DNA from: Pyrinomonadaceae bacterium
GTDB lineage: Bacteria; Acidobacteriota; Blastocatellia; Pyrinomonadales; Pyrinomonadaceae
Direction of reading: 5' to 3'
Length of the DNA stretch: 64,000 nucleotides
NCBI GenBank assembly: GCA_014534425.1
Contig: JACVRN010000001.1
Location: forward strand, 1-64,000
Position numbers and translations under genes: made by a program. The notes under the pieces are model-generated. The model saw only the letters and a list, made by a program, of their open reading frames with translations, searched no databases and was not told the origin of the DNA. How positions within the stretch are numbered: the stretch's first letter is position 1; each line of letters opens with the position of its first letter. Shown piece after piece: positions 25,439 to 34,529 of this stretch.

Positions 25439-25932
25439 TATCTTCTCCTATCTCACAGACATGATTTGATTATTAAGAGGAGCACGGCCTGCTAAGGGCG
25501 GCCCTTGTCATGAAAAGAACAGGGTGTCGGCTTAAGAGGAGCTAAGAGTCCGGGTGTAGAAATTTTGAATATACGGCCTGCCTGGTCTCTGGAAGTTCAG
25601 GATTAAAGAGCGAGACGAAAGGTAGAGCATTCGCAAGATAGAACAACGGCCCACTGAAAGCGAACGCACGATAGTCTCAGTAAATCTAAATGTCAACAGA
25701 TATTTTGGGCCAATATCGGGTTGCATTTCGCGCACAGGAGCCATGCTTACCTCCTTTCGATTAACTCAGAGGCTAACGGATTAATGTCATCTAACTGTCT
25801 ATGCAGTTTTGGGGACAAAACATTTCACCTTGGCTGACTGTTGAGGGATGAAAGAAGACGCTTGACCGCGCGAGACGTTTGCCTTGATGATGGCGGGTTA
25901 TTACTCTGTTAACGAAAGGCTGGTAAAGAGAA
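25439..25932. other. Gap between divergent genes
   Basis: About 490 bases between the minus-strand membrane protein and the plus-strand PhzF gene. It is AT-richer than the flanks and presumably holds both promoters. I found no convincing hairpin, repeat or RNA gene. A 70-codon minus-strand frame at 25532-25744 has no supporting features. Confidence 0.5.
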
Positions 25933-26871
25933 GTGTCTCGATACAGTTTTATACAGTTGGATGTTTTTACGAAAAACGCTTTCGCAGGCAATCCGCTCGC
26001 GGTCTTTCCAGAAGCCGAAGGGATAGAAGACGGCGCTATGCAGAAGATAGCGCGCGAGATGAATCTCTCTGAAACCGTCTTTGTCCTGCCCCCGCAGGAC
26101 GAGCGTGCGCTCAAGCGTCTTCGCATCTTTACTCCAACGCGAGAGATTCCAATGGCGGGGCATCCTGTGATTGGAACCTGGAACCTGCTAGCACGCGAAG
26201 GCGTAGTGCCGCAGCCGGAAGGCGGAACAGGTTTAACGCGCATCAATCAGGAGATAGGCATTGGCGTGCTGCCCGTGGACATAGAGTTCAGCGACCACGA
26301 GCCTACGCGCGTAGTGATGACGCAGGGCGAGTATAAGGGGCTTGGCTCTGTGGAGGGCGCGCACGAGCGCGCGGAGTTGGAGCGTGCGATTGGTCTTGCG
26401 CCGGAAGATTTCGACGAGAGCCTGCCTATTGAAGTGGTCTCTACGGGAATCTCTTTTCTGCTGGTGCCCGTCACTTCCCTTATGGCCCTGAGCCGTTGCC
26501 GCATCAACTCCACGCTGCTCTCTTCGGTCTACACGGCACTGGGAGCGACGGGCTGCTGCGTCTTCACGCGCGAGACGCGTGAAGGCAGAGAGTCTCGCGC
26601 GCACATGCGAATGTTTGCGCCGGGCGACAACATCCCGGAAGACCCTGCGACGGGGTCTTGCGCTGGCGCACTCTCAGGCTATCTCGTCTACCACGGCGCG
26701 ATAGATGCGGAGGCGGAGGAAAATGTTCACCGCTTCCGCATAGAACAGGGCGACTTCATAGAACGCCCCAGTCGCATAGATGCAGAGATACGCGGCGCGC
26801 GTGGACGCGTAGAACAGGTGCGCGTCGGCGGCGCATCCGTCATCGTCGCGGAAGGCCGCGTAATCATCTAA
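25933..26871 (+). CDS. PhzF family isomerase/epimerase-like protein
   Basis: A 312-residue protein with the two-lobed diaminopimelate-epimerase-like fold of PhzF. Motifs are FIQLDVFTKNAFAGNPLAVF, MNLSETVFVLPP (general acid/base Glu), MAGHPVIGTW and DPATGSCAGALSGYL. Phenazine genes are absent, and most PhzF homologues have no known substrate. The start appears to be GTG with only a weak AAAGAGAA site. It is not closely linked to a neighbour. Confidence 0.9.
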   Translation: MSRYSFIQLDVFTKNAFAGNPLAVFPEAEGIEDGAMQKIAREMNLSETVFVLPPQDERALKRLRIFTPTREIPMAGHPVIGTWNLLAREGVVPQPEGGTGLTRINQEIGIGVLPVDIEFSDHEPTRVVMTQGEYKGLGSVEGAHERAELERAIGLAPEDFDESLPIEVVSTGISFLLVPVTSLMALSRCRINSTLLSSVYTALGATGCCVFTRETREGRESRAHMRMFAPGDNIPEDPATGSCAGALSGYLVYHGAIDAEAEENVHRFRIEQGDFIERPSRIDAEIRGARGRVEQVRVGGASVIVAEGRVII

Positions 26872-26915
26872 AGACCGTTTGACTCTGAAGACTACAGACT
26901 CTAGGCTATTTATCT

Positions 26916-27920
26916 ATGAGTGAAACGCAGTTGGATTTATTTATCATAGGCGCGGGGCCTGCGGGATTGTCTGCCGCAGACGTGGCGGCGCGAGAGGGCT
27001 TGAGCTACCTGGTCATCGAGAAGGGTTTGATAGCCGACACGGTCTATCACTACCCTGTGGGGCTGACGGTCTTTTCCACAGTCAACGAACTTGAGATGCG
27101 CGAAGGCACGCTCAAGCCCTGTCGTGAAAAGCCTACGCGCGAAGAGTTGCTGTCGCATTACGTACACTTTGCGCTGGAGCGCGATTTAAGAATCAACACC
27201 GAAGAAGAGGTCGTACAGATAAAGGGCAACGAGACGGAGGGCTTTTTGATTGAGACCACGCGCGCAAACTACGTAGCGCGGCGAGTGCTCTTTGCCATAG
27301 GCGCTATGTCGCGCCCCAGGAGGCTGGGCGTTCCGGGCGAAGACCTCTCGAAAGTTCACTACAGGTTCGTGGAGCCTTTCCCCTATGTTCGCAAGGATGC
27401 GATGATCATAGGCGGCGGAAACAGCGCTGCGGAAGCGGCGCTCTTTCTGGCCGAGCATGGCGCACGCGCGAGCCTTGTTATCTGGCGAGCCGACTGGGAG
27501 AACCGCGACCCAAAGAAGGGCGCAATCAAGCACTGGGTACGCGAGCCTCTGGAGCGAGAGATTGCGCTTGGGCATCTTGAGGTCATCTTCTGCGCGGCTG
27601 TAGAGGAGATAACCGAGCGCGAGGTCGTCATACGCAGAGAGGACGGCGAGACGATTCGTCTTCCGAACGATGTCGTCTTCATTCTCATCGGAAGCGAAGC
27701 TGATTTCACGCTGCTCAGACAGTTGGGCGTGGAGATAATGCCTGCGGGATTAACTTCTATTCCTGTTTACGACCCTGAGACTTTCGAGACGAACGTCGGA
27801 GGGATTTACGTCGTGGGACATTTCACGCATGCGCGCCACATAAAGGAGGCGATAGCAGTTCCGCGCCGCATTGTGCCTTTGATTGCGAAGGAGTTGAGGG
27901 GAGAAAAACAGATTGTCTAG
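26916..27920 (+). CDS. YpdA/Bdr-like putative bacillithiol disulfide reductase
   Basis: A single-chain FAD/NAD(P)H flavoprotein of 334 residues. It has the FAD Rossmann motif FIIGAGPAGLSAADVAA, the NAD(P)H motif MIIGGGNSAAEAALFLAEHG and a C-terminal GGIYVVGHFTHARHIKEAI. It lacks the CxxC of thioredoxin reductase, as YpdA proteins do. YpdA reduces bacillithiol disulfide. The presence of bshC nearby supports the assignment. A ferredoxin-NADP reductase-like role is the main alternative. Confidence 0.87.
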   Translation: MSETQLDLFIIGAGPAGLSAADVAAREGLSYLVIEKGLIADTVYHYPVGLTVFSTVNELEMREGTLKPCREKPTREELLSHYVHFALERDLRINTEEEVVQIKGNETEGFLIETTRANYVARRVLFAIGAMSRPRRLGVPGEDLSKVHYRFVEPFPYVRKDAMIIGGGNSAAEAALFLAEHGARASLVIWRADWENRDPKKGAIKHWVREPLEREIALGHLEVIFCAAVEEITEREVVIRREDGETIRLPNDVVFILIGSEADFTLLRQLGVEIMPAGLTSIPVYDPETFETNVGGIYVVGHFTHARHIKEAIAVPRRIVPLIAKELRGEKQIV

Positions 27921-28058
27921 AGCGGGACGGGAGAGCGTCCCTTAAGCCGCGCCTTCTAGGAAAATTTGCGACCTTCCCAACACTTAACGCTCTCCCATCA
28001 GCCGCCAGCCGCCGAAGCTCAGAAAGGAATAGGAAGAAGCTCCGGCAACGCTCTTTTT

Positions 28059-28099
28059 GAGTGACAACCGGATTGGCCCATGTCTCCGGTTGTCACTCA
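28059..28099. terminator. Hairpin after the YpdA-like gene
   Basis: Arms GAGTGACAACCGGA and TCCGGTTGTCACTC are exact reverse complements around a 12-base loop. It separates two convergent genes. No U-run follows closely, so it may act on both strands as a structural stop or be a repeat. Confidence 0.6.
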
Positions 28100-28145
28100 C
28101 GTTTCGCATCACGGCCAGTTGATGCGAACCCTCAAAGCTCTCAAT

Positions 28146-28607
28146 TTACTTCTTCTGCACGATTGCCAGGCTCACGCGCTCAGGCGCGCTGCCTGCCTTC
28201 GCCAGTTCGCGCTCGACCGTGCGCTCCCTGTCCGTCTTAATCAACTCGCGCCCCGTAGCCTCGCCCGCAATCCAGAACTGCGAAAGAAAGTACTGGTCTT
28301 TGTAACGGTTGAAGACCAGACGGGAATCGCTCTGTCTCAATTTGGATTGAACCGTTGCGGTCAGGACAAACGCGCCGTACTTCTGGTCAACGTTGCGAAG
28401 GCTCAGGCCCTCGTTTGAAGACGTGGTGCTTCGCTCCACAAGGTACCTGCCTGCGGGCAGGACTTTGCCTGCGACCTGAAAGTCGAAGGGGATTTGGACG
28501 ACGACGGAGCTTGAGGCTCTGGCTGCGGCGCTCTGTACTACGAGCGCTGCGAACAGCACAAGCGCTGTCAAGATGCTCAATATGTTTCTGGAAATATTTG
28601 CTCTCAT
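28146..28607 (-). CDS. Small secreted protein of unknown function
   Basis: A 153-residue exported protein. The signal peptide (NILSILTALVLFAALVVQSA) is followed by VVVQIPFDFQVAGKVLPAGR, a pattern common in short acidobacterial secreted proteins, and by a beta-rich domain. AGGAG stands eight bases before the ATG at 28607. No function is known to me. It is transcribed away from the histidine kinase gene. Confidence 0.8.
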   Translation of the reverse strand: MRANISRNILSILTALVLFAALVVQSAAARASSSVVVQIPFDFQVAGKVLPAGRYLVERSTTSSNEGLSLRNVDQKYGAFVLTATVQSKLRQSDSRLVFNRYKDQYFLSQFWIAGEATGRELIKTDRERTVERELAKAGSAPERVSLAIVQKK

Positions 28608-28809
28608 GATTGTCTCCTTTTCGCTTCTCTAGACCATAACTTTGCGAGGTCATGTGCAAAGTACGCTTCGCCCATGTAAATGTCATCAAAGAGGGGTAAA
28701 TAGTCGTAAATCTTGTAAAAGTGTTGTAAAAAGCGGCTTTCGACTAAAGACTAGCCCGTCACTTCTGTTGTATGTTATGACTCGCTGAAAGGTTGAGGTA
28801 AGACTGGAC

Positions 28810-30486
28810 GTGACGAAATTTCAGAAGTTCCTGCGAAATCACATAATGCTTGTCGGCATGGCGACGGTGCTCGTTCCACTCTTGAGCCTGCTTGCGCTTC
28901 AGTACTGGTCGCTCTCCGAACTGGAAGAGACCTCCACGGTCGCAGACGTTGTGTGGAGAAAGAATTATCTCAACGATGTCTCCAAGGAGATAAAGTTCTT
29001 CTATCGCAACAACGCCGAGAAGGTGCTGAACATTCCCGCGTCTTCAATTGAGAACGGCGTGTCGCCAGAAACCTTCCCCTTCGGCAAGTGCTCGGTGGAC
29101 GGAGCGAAGCGACTCTTCATTGCCACGTTCGACGGCAAGGGCGGAGCCGAAATCATCTTCTATGACCCGTATGACCAGTCGCGCACGTTGAAGCCGCCCG
29201 AAGATGAAGTCCGCACGGCTAACATGCTCGTAGCCCCTCTGCGTATTCTCAACGAAGAAGGCAGGGCCATGAGCGGCGCGTTGACCATAGAAGAGCGTGA
29301 CCCTGAGAACCGCGTCATGTTCAAGCCCATCATAAACGACGAGGCGCGTGTCATAGGCGCAGCCGGGATGATTATTGACAAGGAGCTTTTCGGTAAAATC
29401 TATTTGCCGCAGACCATCACGACTACTCTGCCGCGCTTCTTTCCTTCCGATAAGCAGGACAGCATCATCGTCACCGTTTACGACGAGAAGAATCAAGTCG
29501 TCTTTTCGACGCAGCCCATCAAGGGACTCGATGACGAAAGCTACGTCATGGCCCCGTTGTATTCCGACTGGCGGATAGCGATTCGCAGCCGCCATCGCAC
29601 GCCCGCGCAGTGGGCCGCGTGGAACTTCAAGCTGAACCTGACCTTCTCCATACTGATGACGGTGGCGCTGCTGTCGGGCATCATACTGGCCCTGCGCGCG
29701 GCACAGCGACAGATGCGCCTTTCGCAGATGAAGACGGATTTCGTCTCGAACGTCTCGCACGAGTTGCGAACGCCCCTGGCTTCCATACGAGTCTTCGGAG
29801 AGTTCCTGAAGATGGGACGCGTCTCCGACGAAGATAAGATACGCGAGTACGGCGAGTACATAGAGACGGAGAGCCGCCGCCTGACGCAACTGGTCAACAA
29901 CATTCTGGACTTCTCGCGCATAGAGTCGGGCCGCAAGACCTACGACTTCAGCGAGACTGACCCGTCCGCGCTGGTTCACTCCACGCTGAAGACCTTCGAC
30001 ATACAACTCAAGCAGCGCGGCTTCAACGTTCACGTCAAAGAGCCTCAGTCGCCTCTGCCTCCGGTCTTTGTTGACGGCGAGGCCATAGGGCAGGTGCTCA
30101 TAAATCTTCTGGACAACGCCATCAAGTATTCCGGCGAGGCGAGAGAGATAGAGATTCGGCTGGGGCACGCGAACGGCTTCGTCCAGGTAGCCGTAGAGGA
30201 TCACGGCATAGGTCTGACGCGCGAAGACCAGCAGAAGGTCTTCGACAAGTTCTATCGAGTCTGCACGGGCCTCGTACACGAAACGCGCGGAAGCGGCCTC
30301 GGCCTTGCGCTCGTCAAGCACATCATAGAAGCGCACAAGGGACGCGTCACCTTAGAGAGCGAGCCTGGACGCGGCAGCACCTTTACGATTCATTTGCCCG
30401 CCAAAGAGAGAACTGCGGAAGAGACATCAGAGCGCAAGCAAGAGCGTGCGGCAGGCGAGCAGCTTAAAATAGTTGGCGGAATTTAG
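28810..30486 (+). CDS. Membrane sensor histidine kinase
   Basis: A 558-residue two-component kinase. One helix at residues 10-32 and another at about 275-295 enclose a periplasmic sensor domain of roughly 240 residues that I do not recognise. The dimerisation/phosphoacceptor domain has His317 in [13 protein letters not shown]. The ATPase domain shows [19 protein letters not shown] and [12 protein letters not shown]. There is no clear HAMP domain. It should phosphorylate the OmpR-type regulator encoded 115 bases downstream. The start is GTG. A palindromic repeat lies between the two genes. Confidence 0.93.
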   Translation: MTKFQKFLRNHIMLVGMATVLVPLLSLLALQYWSLSELEETSTVADVVWRKNYLNDVSKEIKFFYRNNAEKVLNIPASSIENGVSPETFPFGKCSVDGAKRLFIATFDGKGGAEIIFYDPYDQSRTLKPPEDEVRTANMLVAPLRILNEEGRAMSGALTIEERDPENRVMFKPIINDEARVIGAAGMIIDKELFGKIYLPQTITTTLPRFFPSDKQDSIIVTVYDEKNQVVFSTQPIKGLDDESYVMAPLYSDWRIAIRSRHRTPAQWAAWNFKLNLTFSILMTVALLSGIILALRAAQRQMRLSQMKTDFVSNVSHELRTPLASIRVFGEFLKMGRVSDEDKIREYGEYIETESRRLTQLVNNILDFSRIESGRKTYDFSETDPSALVHSTLKTFDIQLKQRGFNVHVKEPQSPLPPVFVDGEAIGQVLINLLDNAIKYSGEAREIEIRLGHANGFVQVAVEDHGIGLTREDQQKVFDKFYRVCTGLVHETRGSGLGLALVKHIIEAHKGRVTLESEPGRGSTFTIHLPAKERTAEETSERKQERAAGEQLKIVGGI

Positions 30487-30494
30487 AAGCGAGA

Positions 30495-30561
30495 AATTAA
30501 CAGGATGAACAGGATAAAAGCAAAACAATTGCTCTTTCTTATCCTGTCCATCCTGTTTGAA
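30495..30561. repeat. AACAGGATGGACAGGATAA family repeat, copy 2
   Basis: Arms TTAACAGGATGAACAGGATAA and TTATCCTGTCCATCCTGTTT surround a short AT-rich loop. It sits within an operon, between kinase and response regulator, nine bases after the kinase stop codon. Confidence 0.8.
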
Positions 30562-30601
30562 TCTATCTGAAATATAGAACTCTCTTGGAGATTAATTCGT
30601 T

Positions 30602-31357
30602 ATGCAGAGTGAAAGTGTAGAGGCTATGAACAGAACGCAGCATCGTTCCCTGACGGATGTTGAAGCGCTTCCCTCCATGCGAAAGGTTCTGATAGTAGAA
30701 GACGACCAGGCTATGGCAGTGGCGCTGCGCGACGGGTTCTCTTACGAGGGCTACACTGTGGAGGTCGCGCGGGACGGGGCGCTCGGCCTCAAGCTCGCCA
30801 CGGACAAGAGCCATGACCTGATAATCCTGGATGTCATGCTGCCGAAGATGTGCGGCCTTGAGGTTTGCAAGAGCCTTCGGACGAGCGGCAACCAGACGCC
30901 CATTATCATGCTGACGGCGCGCGGGCAGGAGATAGACAAGGTCGTGGGCCTCAAGACGGGCGCGGACGATTACGTTACCAAGCCCTTCAGCTTTCTTGAA
31001 CTGATGGCGCGCGTCGAAGCCATCTTGCGCCGCTCCAACCGCGCCGAAGACGCCTTCGAGCAGGCGCAGTTCGGGGACGTAGTCCTCAACTTCAAAAACC
31101 TGGAAGCGCACAAGAGCGGTCACGCCCTAGACCTCAGCCCGCGCGAGTTCAAGCTCCTGAAATACTTCCTTGAGCACAAGGGCGAGGTCATCACGCGCGA
31201 CCAACTCCTTGACGCCGTCTGGGGCTACGACGGCTTCCCCCTGACGCGCACCGTAGACATGCACATAGCCAAGCTGCGCCACAAAATCGAAGACTCCCCC
31301 GCAGACCCGCGTTACATCATCACAGTCCACCGCGCCGGATACAAATTCATCGGCTGA
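30602..31357 (+). CDS. OmpR/PhoB family response regulator
   Basis: A 251-residue two-component regulator. The receiver domain begins after an N-terminal extension of about 25 residues: acidic pair in [12 protein letters not shown], phosphoacceptor Asp77 in [10 protein letters not shown], the MLTARG loop and Lys in VTKPFS. The C-terminal winged helix has [20 protein letters not shown] and [13 protein letters not shown]. It pairs with the kinase upstream. A start nearer the receiver domain ([10 protein letters not shown]) is possible, but the ATG at 30602 has a GGAG site. Confidence 0.93.
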   Translation: MQSESVEAMNRTQHRSLTDVEALPSMRKVLIVEDDQAMAVALRDGFSYEGYTVEVARDGALGLKLATDKSHDLIILDVMLPKMCGLEVCKSLRTSGNQTPIIMLTARGQEIDKVVGLKTGADDYVTKPFSFLELMARVEAILRRSNRAEDAFEQAQFGDVVLNFKNLEAHKSGHALDLSPREFKLLKYFLEHKGEVITRDQLLDAVWGYDGFPLTRTVDMHIAKLRHKIEDSPADPRYIITVHRAGYKFIG

Positions 31358-31360
31358 AGA

Positions 31361-31450
31361 AATTAACAGGGATGGACAGGATAGAGAGGATAAAAAGAAG
31401 AGCTATTGTCTTTTCTTTATCCTCTCTATCCTGTTCATCCCTGTTTGAAT
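31361..31450. repeat. AACAGGATGGACAGGATAA family repeat, copy 3
   Basis: Arms ATTAACAGGGATGGACAGGA then TAGAGAGGATAAA, with matching reverse complement ending in CATCCCTGTTTGAAT. It starts three bases after the response regulator stop codon and is probably its terminator. Confidence 0.8.
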
Positions 31451-31471
31451 CTTCTGGCACGGCAGTCGCTA

Positions 31472-31535
31472 AATCACCATCGAGGCTTCTTTTTGCTGTA
31501 CTGATAAGTTACAGGCAGTGGGGCTTTGGTGATGA
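31472..31535 (+). other. Structured leader upstream of the small Ser/Gln-rich membrane protein gene
   Basis: ATCACCA and TGGTGAT enclose an inner hairpin CTGTA/TACAG. It lies about 70-130 bases before the ATG at 31601. It could be a 5' leader structure or a leftover repeat. Folding was done by eye. Confidence 0.35.
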
Positions 31536-31600
31536 ACGTGCGCGTTTCAGTGCAGCGTAAGAGAACATGAGAGGTGGTTAATCTAAGGAGGCAATTCAAG

Positions 31601-31951
31601 ATGAGACGTTGGCTAACAATTCTGGTTTTCGTACTGGCGCTGGCCGTGCCCGCGTTCGCGCAGAACAGCAGCAACAGCAGCAGTAGCAGCAGCACCACCA
31701 CGCAGCAGCAAAGCCAGCCCGCGCAGCAAAGCACGCAGAGCGGCAGCAGTTCAAAGCAGACGAGTACCACTACGAGCACGCAGAAGAGCACTACACCGGT
31801 CGAGAGCACGACGGGCATTGACCCGCTCTATCTAGCCATAGGGGCCGTAGCGCTCATCACCATTATCGCCGTCGCGCTCCTGGCCGCACGCAGCCGCCGC
31901 AGCCGCGACACCGCCGTCGTGCGCGAGAAAACAACTGTCATAAAAGATTAA
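31601..31951 (+). CDS. Small membrane protein with Ser/Gln/Thr-rich periplasmic region
   Basis: A 116-residue protein. The ATG at 31601 is chosen because AAGGAGG ends ten bases upstream. A signal peptide (RRWLTILVFVLALAVPAFAQ) leads into about 55 residues made almost only of Ser, Thr, Gln and Asn. A transmembrane helix (LYLAIGAVALITIIAVALLA) and a basic cytoplasmic tail follow. Function is unknown. Confidence 0.78.
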   Translation: MRRWLTILVFVLALAVPAFAQNSSNSSSSSSTTTQQQSQPAQQSTQSGSSSKQTSTTTSTQKSTTPVESTTGIDPLYLAIGAVALITIIAVALLAARSRRSRDTAVVREKTTVIKD

Positions 31952-31983
31952 GCGGAACTCCCAACCCTCGCCCCAACAAGTAG

Positions 31984-32026
31984 AGATAAAGCCTGCGAGC
32001 CATCCAGCCCGCAGGCTTTATCTTTT
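31984..32026 (+). terminator. Rho-independent terminator
   Basis: AGATAAAGCCTGCG pairs with CGCAGGCTTTATCT around a 12-base loop, followed by TTTT. It ends the transcript of the small membrane protein gene. Confidence 0.85.
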
Positions 32027-32032
32027 CTACTG

Positions 32033-32062
32033 TAGGGGCAGAGGACTTAGCCCTGCCCCTAC
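32033..32062. repeat. GTAGGGGCAG palindrome
   Basis: GTAGGGGCAG and CTGCCCCTAC flank a ten-base loop just after the terminator. Short GTAGGGGC palindromes of this kind occur as dispersed repeats in several phyla. There is one copy in the window. Confidence 0.65.
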
Positions 32063-32193
32063 GGTTCTGGCGCGTCGAAAGCTCTAAATAGTTGGAAGCA
32101 GATCGCTTGTGTCTCGCGCCGCCTTGATCTTTTACCGGATTCGATCTTAGATCGGCTTCAGTCTTTCGTAGGTCTTGAGGTTCGGTAAGGTAA

Positions 32194-33096
32194 ATGGTCT
32201 CTATTCACACGGCTCGCGCCTGGCCTGTAGCTGATTCCCTTTGGAAAGCAGAGATGCCGCCCCACGCGCCAGCGCCCGTCTTCGTAGATGAAAAGCACGG
32301 CATTCGTCTTTATCAGGGCGACGCGCTGGAGTTGCTGCGTCAGGCTAAGGAAGAGATGTTCGACCTCATCTTCGCAGACCCGCCCTACTTTCTCTCTAAT
32401 GACGGCATCACCTGTCAGGCCGGGCGCATGGTCAGCGTCAACAAAGGAGTGTGGGACAAGGCCGCGACCTTCGAGACGATTCACGCCTTCAACATGGACT
32501 GGCTGAGAGAGTGCAGGCGGTTGTTGAAGCCTAACGGCACTATCTGGGTGACTGGCACGTCGCACAACATCTACAGCGTAGGGTACGCGCTGCAAACTCT
32601 CGGCTACAAAATCCTGAACGACATAGCTTGGTACAAGGTCAACCCGCCGCCCAATCTCTCTTGCCGTTACTTCACGCACGCCACCGAGACGATTATCTGG
32701 GCGCGTCGTGAGCCAAAGGGGCGGCATACGTTCAACTATGATGAGATGAAGCGCGAGAACCGCAACAAGCAGATGCAATCGCTCTGGCACATTACGCCGC
32801 CAACGGCGCGCGAGAAACGCTACGGCAAGCACCCTACGCAGAAACCCGAAGCGCTCCTAGACCGCATCATCCGCGCATCGTCAAACCCGCACGACATGGT
32901 ACTCGACCCCTTCTGCGGAAGCGGCACAACCGGCGTCGTCTGCGCTAGACATGGGAGGCGTTTCGTTGGCTTTGAATTGGAAACCGATTTCTTGAAAGTT
33001 GCTAGTCAGCGTATTGAGGACGAGATTATTAAGCAAGAGTCTAAATTCAATTACGGCGACATAGATATACCTACTCAAGATAAAGTTAATGGATAG
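32194..33096 (+). CDS. DNA adenine methyltransferase of a restriction-modification pair
   Basis: A 300-residue N6-adenine (or N4-cytosine) methyltransferase of the beta type. The catalytic motif FADPPYFLSND (about residue 67) comes before the SAM motif LDPFCGSGTTG (about 245). Target recognition should lie between them. The block GKHPTQKPEALLDRII is typical of this class. Relatives include M.HinfI- and DpnA-like enzymes. The 5' three quarters have the GC of the host, while the last 40 codons turn AT-rich. The stop overlaps the start of the nuclease gene by eight bases. An inner ATG at 32254 is a possible start. Confidence 0.9.
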   Translation: MVSIHTARAWPVADSLWKAEMPPHAPAPVFVDEKHGIRLYQGDALELLRQAKEEMFDLIFADPPYFLSNDGITCQAGRMVSVNKGVWDKAATFETIHAFNMDWLRECRRLLKPNGTIWVTGTSHNIYSVGYALQTLGYKILNDIAWYKVNPPPNLSCRYFTHATETIIWARREPKGRHTFNYDEMKRENRNKQMQSLWHITPPTAREKRYGKHPTQKPEALLDRIIRASSNPHDMVLDPFCGSGTTGVVCARHGRRFVGFELETDFLKVASQRIEDEIIKQESKFNYGDIDIPTQDKVNG

Positions 33097-33736
33097 AAAA
33101 GACGCCATTGAGCGAATCCGATTACTCGAAGGCGTTGATCTGCGTCCGCTAGCTGATAAGTACGGTGTAACTGTTTGGGTAGGTAACAAGAAGAATAAGG
33201 GCTGGGCCGGACATGTAATTGAGCGGCATCTAGGTCTAGCACTTAATTCGTCTCGTTCGCCAAATTTTGGCTCTTGGGAATTAAAGGTAGTCCCGTTAAA
33301 GCGTGCGAGGAACGGCTTACTCAAAGTCAAAGAAACAATGGCTATCACGATGATTGACCCTGTTGAAGTCAAGGCCAAAGAATTTGAGGATAGTCACCTG
33401 TTTAATAAGCTGCGGAAGATGGTTGTAGTGAGCCGAGTATTTGAGAACGTACAAGAAACGTCTTCATTACTTCATGCTGCCGCAGAATTTGATCTAGATA
33501 ACCCTATTGTCTATGACTTGGTGAAAACAGACTATGAGTTAGTGCGTCAAGCTATTATTAATTCGGGCTTTCATTCTCTAACTGGGAAAATGGGTAAACT
33601 CATACAGCCTCGAACTAAAGGCGCAGGACACGGAAGCACATCGCGCGCTTTTTATGCTCGTACTCAGTTTGTCGCTCATATTCTGAATATTGCTGCACTG
33701 CCTTTTCTTCCTCCTGTAGTACCAGATGAGGGATGA
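33089..33736 (+). CDS. MutH/Sau3AI-like restriction endonuclease
   Basis: A 215-residue nuclease resembling MutH. Shared features are the early KGWAGHVIERHLG, the catalytic ELK in NFGSWELKVVPLK, a later SHLFNKLRKM, and LIQPRTKGAG followed by a FYARTQF segment like the MutH end. Sau3AI/MutH enzymes act at GATC. Spacing in the catalytic loop is closer to MvaI/BcnI (D-x4-E-x-K), but the metal-binding Asp is Asn here. With the methyltransferase it forms a type II system. The gene is much more AT-rich than its neighbours, which suggests transfer. Confidence 0.82.
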   Translation: MDRKDAIERIRLLEGVDLRPLADKYGVTVWVGNKKNKGWAGHVIERHLGLALNSSRSPNFGSWELKVVPLKRARNGLLKVKETMAITMIDPVEVKAKEFEDSHLFNKLRKMVVVSRVFENVQETSSLLHAAAEFDLDNPIVYDLVKTDYELVRQAIINSGFHSLTGKMGKLIQPRTKGAGHGSTSRAFYARTQFVAHILNIAALPFLPPVVPDEG

Positions 33737-33835
33737 ATTCGGTTTCAGTTTCAATGTTTATCCTTTAATTACCTGCGTTTTCGTCATAATTTCCTACTAG
33801 CACAGCATAATCTCTCATCATTTTGACATAATGAG

Positions 33836-34045
33836 CCGTGATTAGGGCGTAATGTTGTCGGCTTATCCCATAATCACGCGTGATTATGGGATAAGCGCGC
33901 GTGACAAGTGGATAGTTGTGTGTGACGAGTGACTTGTGGTGGGTGATTATCTTTTGGTTTTGCATAATAAGTGATTTGTTATGCGTGACAAGTCGTTTGT
34001 CGGGCGTGATTATTGGTTTGTTGCGTGTGACAAACGGATAAGTAT
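33836..34045. repeat. Tandem array of degenerate 21-base units with a perfect 36-base palindrome
   Basis: Starting at 33878, eight consecutive units of exactly 21 bases begin with forms of GCGTGACAAGTGG: at 33878, 33899, 33920, 33941, 33962, 33983, 34004 and 34025. The preceding unit is inverted, so GCTTATCCCATAATCACG (33861-33878) and its reverse complement (33879-33896) form a palindrome without a loop. Because 21 is divisible by three, a false minus-strand frame with heptad-like LVTHNKS repeats stays open across it. It fills the gap between the nuclease gene and the next gene. Confidence 0.85.
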
Positions 34046-34166
34046 TGATGCTTTGCGGGTAGCTTGACGAATAAAAGTCTTGCGATTTGGCCTCTTCTAG
34101 CATAGGATTGCGGACACTTCATCGGTCTTTAGGCTTTCTCAATTTCTCACATAAGGAGTGTTTCTT

Positions 34167-34529
34167 ATGGCTAAGAATGAATCCAGGCGCATAAATCCAG
34201 CAGCGTTACAGGTGGACAAGGATAGTTTAGCGGCGTTGAAGACTATCACGACTTACGCTCCGCCAAGTCCCGAAGTCAGCGTTGCGTCTCTAGAGAGCAT
34301 TGAGCAGGAGATGATTGACGCGCAGGCAGCAGAGGCGCAGGCTGTGGCTGCGGCGGCGGCTGCGCGCGATGTGGCCGTCGCTGCTGAATGGAAATATCAC
34401 AACGCTATGATTCGCATGAGGGACGCCGTTGGCGGACAGTACGGACGAAACTCAAACGAAATGCAGAAAGTCGGGCGCAAGAAGCCTTCTGAGTATAAGC
34501 CTCGCACACGCAAAGGCTCTAAAGGCTAA
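34167..34529 (+). CDS. Small Ala-rich protein of unknown function
   Basis: A 120-residue soluble protein. The ATG at 34167 is preferred because AAGGAG (34153-34158) ends eight bases upstream; a GTG three codons earlier overlaps that site. The centre is a helical Ala/Glu-rich segment (EQEMIDAQAAEAQAVAAAAA) and the C-terminus is basic (KPSEYKPRTRKGSKG), which might bind nucleic acid. I do not recognise it. Confidence 0.72.
   Translation: MAKNESRRINPAALQVDKDSLAALKTITTYAPPSPEVSVASLESIEQEMIDAQAAEAQAVAAAAAARDVAVAAEWKYHNAMIRMRDAVGGQYGRNSNEMQKVGRKKPSEYKPRTRKGSKG

Noticed and set aside
25532-25744. 70-codon minus-strand frame in the gap before the PhzF gene
   Set aside because: No clear ribosome site, hydrophobic pattern or recognisable motif.
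28810-31357. Link between the two-component system and the restriction pair downstream
   Set aside because: A terminator, a repeat and an unrelated membrane protein gene separate them; nothing in the sequence supports a link.
33836-34045. CRISPR array
   Set aside because: Units are contiguous without spacers, units differ strongly, and no cas gene is nearby. The same applies to 46313-46459.
33765-34103. A 112-codon minus-strand frame with heptad repeats such as LVTHNKS
   Set aside because: It follows from the 21-base tandem repeats, whose period is a multiple of three. There is no ribosome site and no conserved domain, and it reads across a perfect palindrome.
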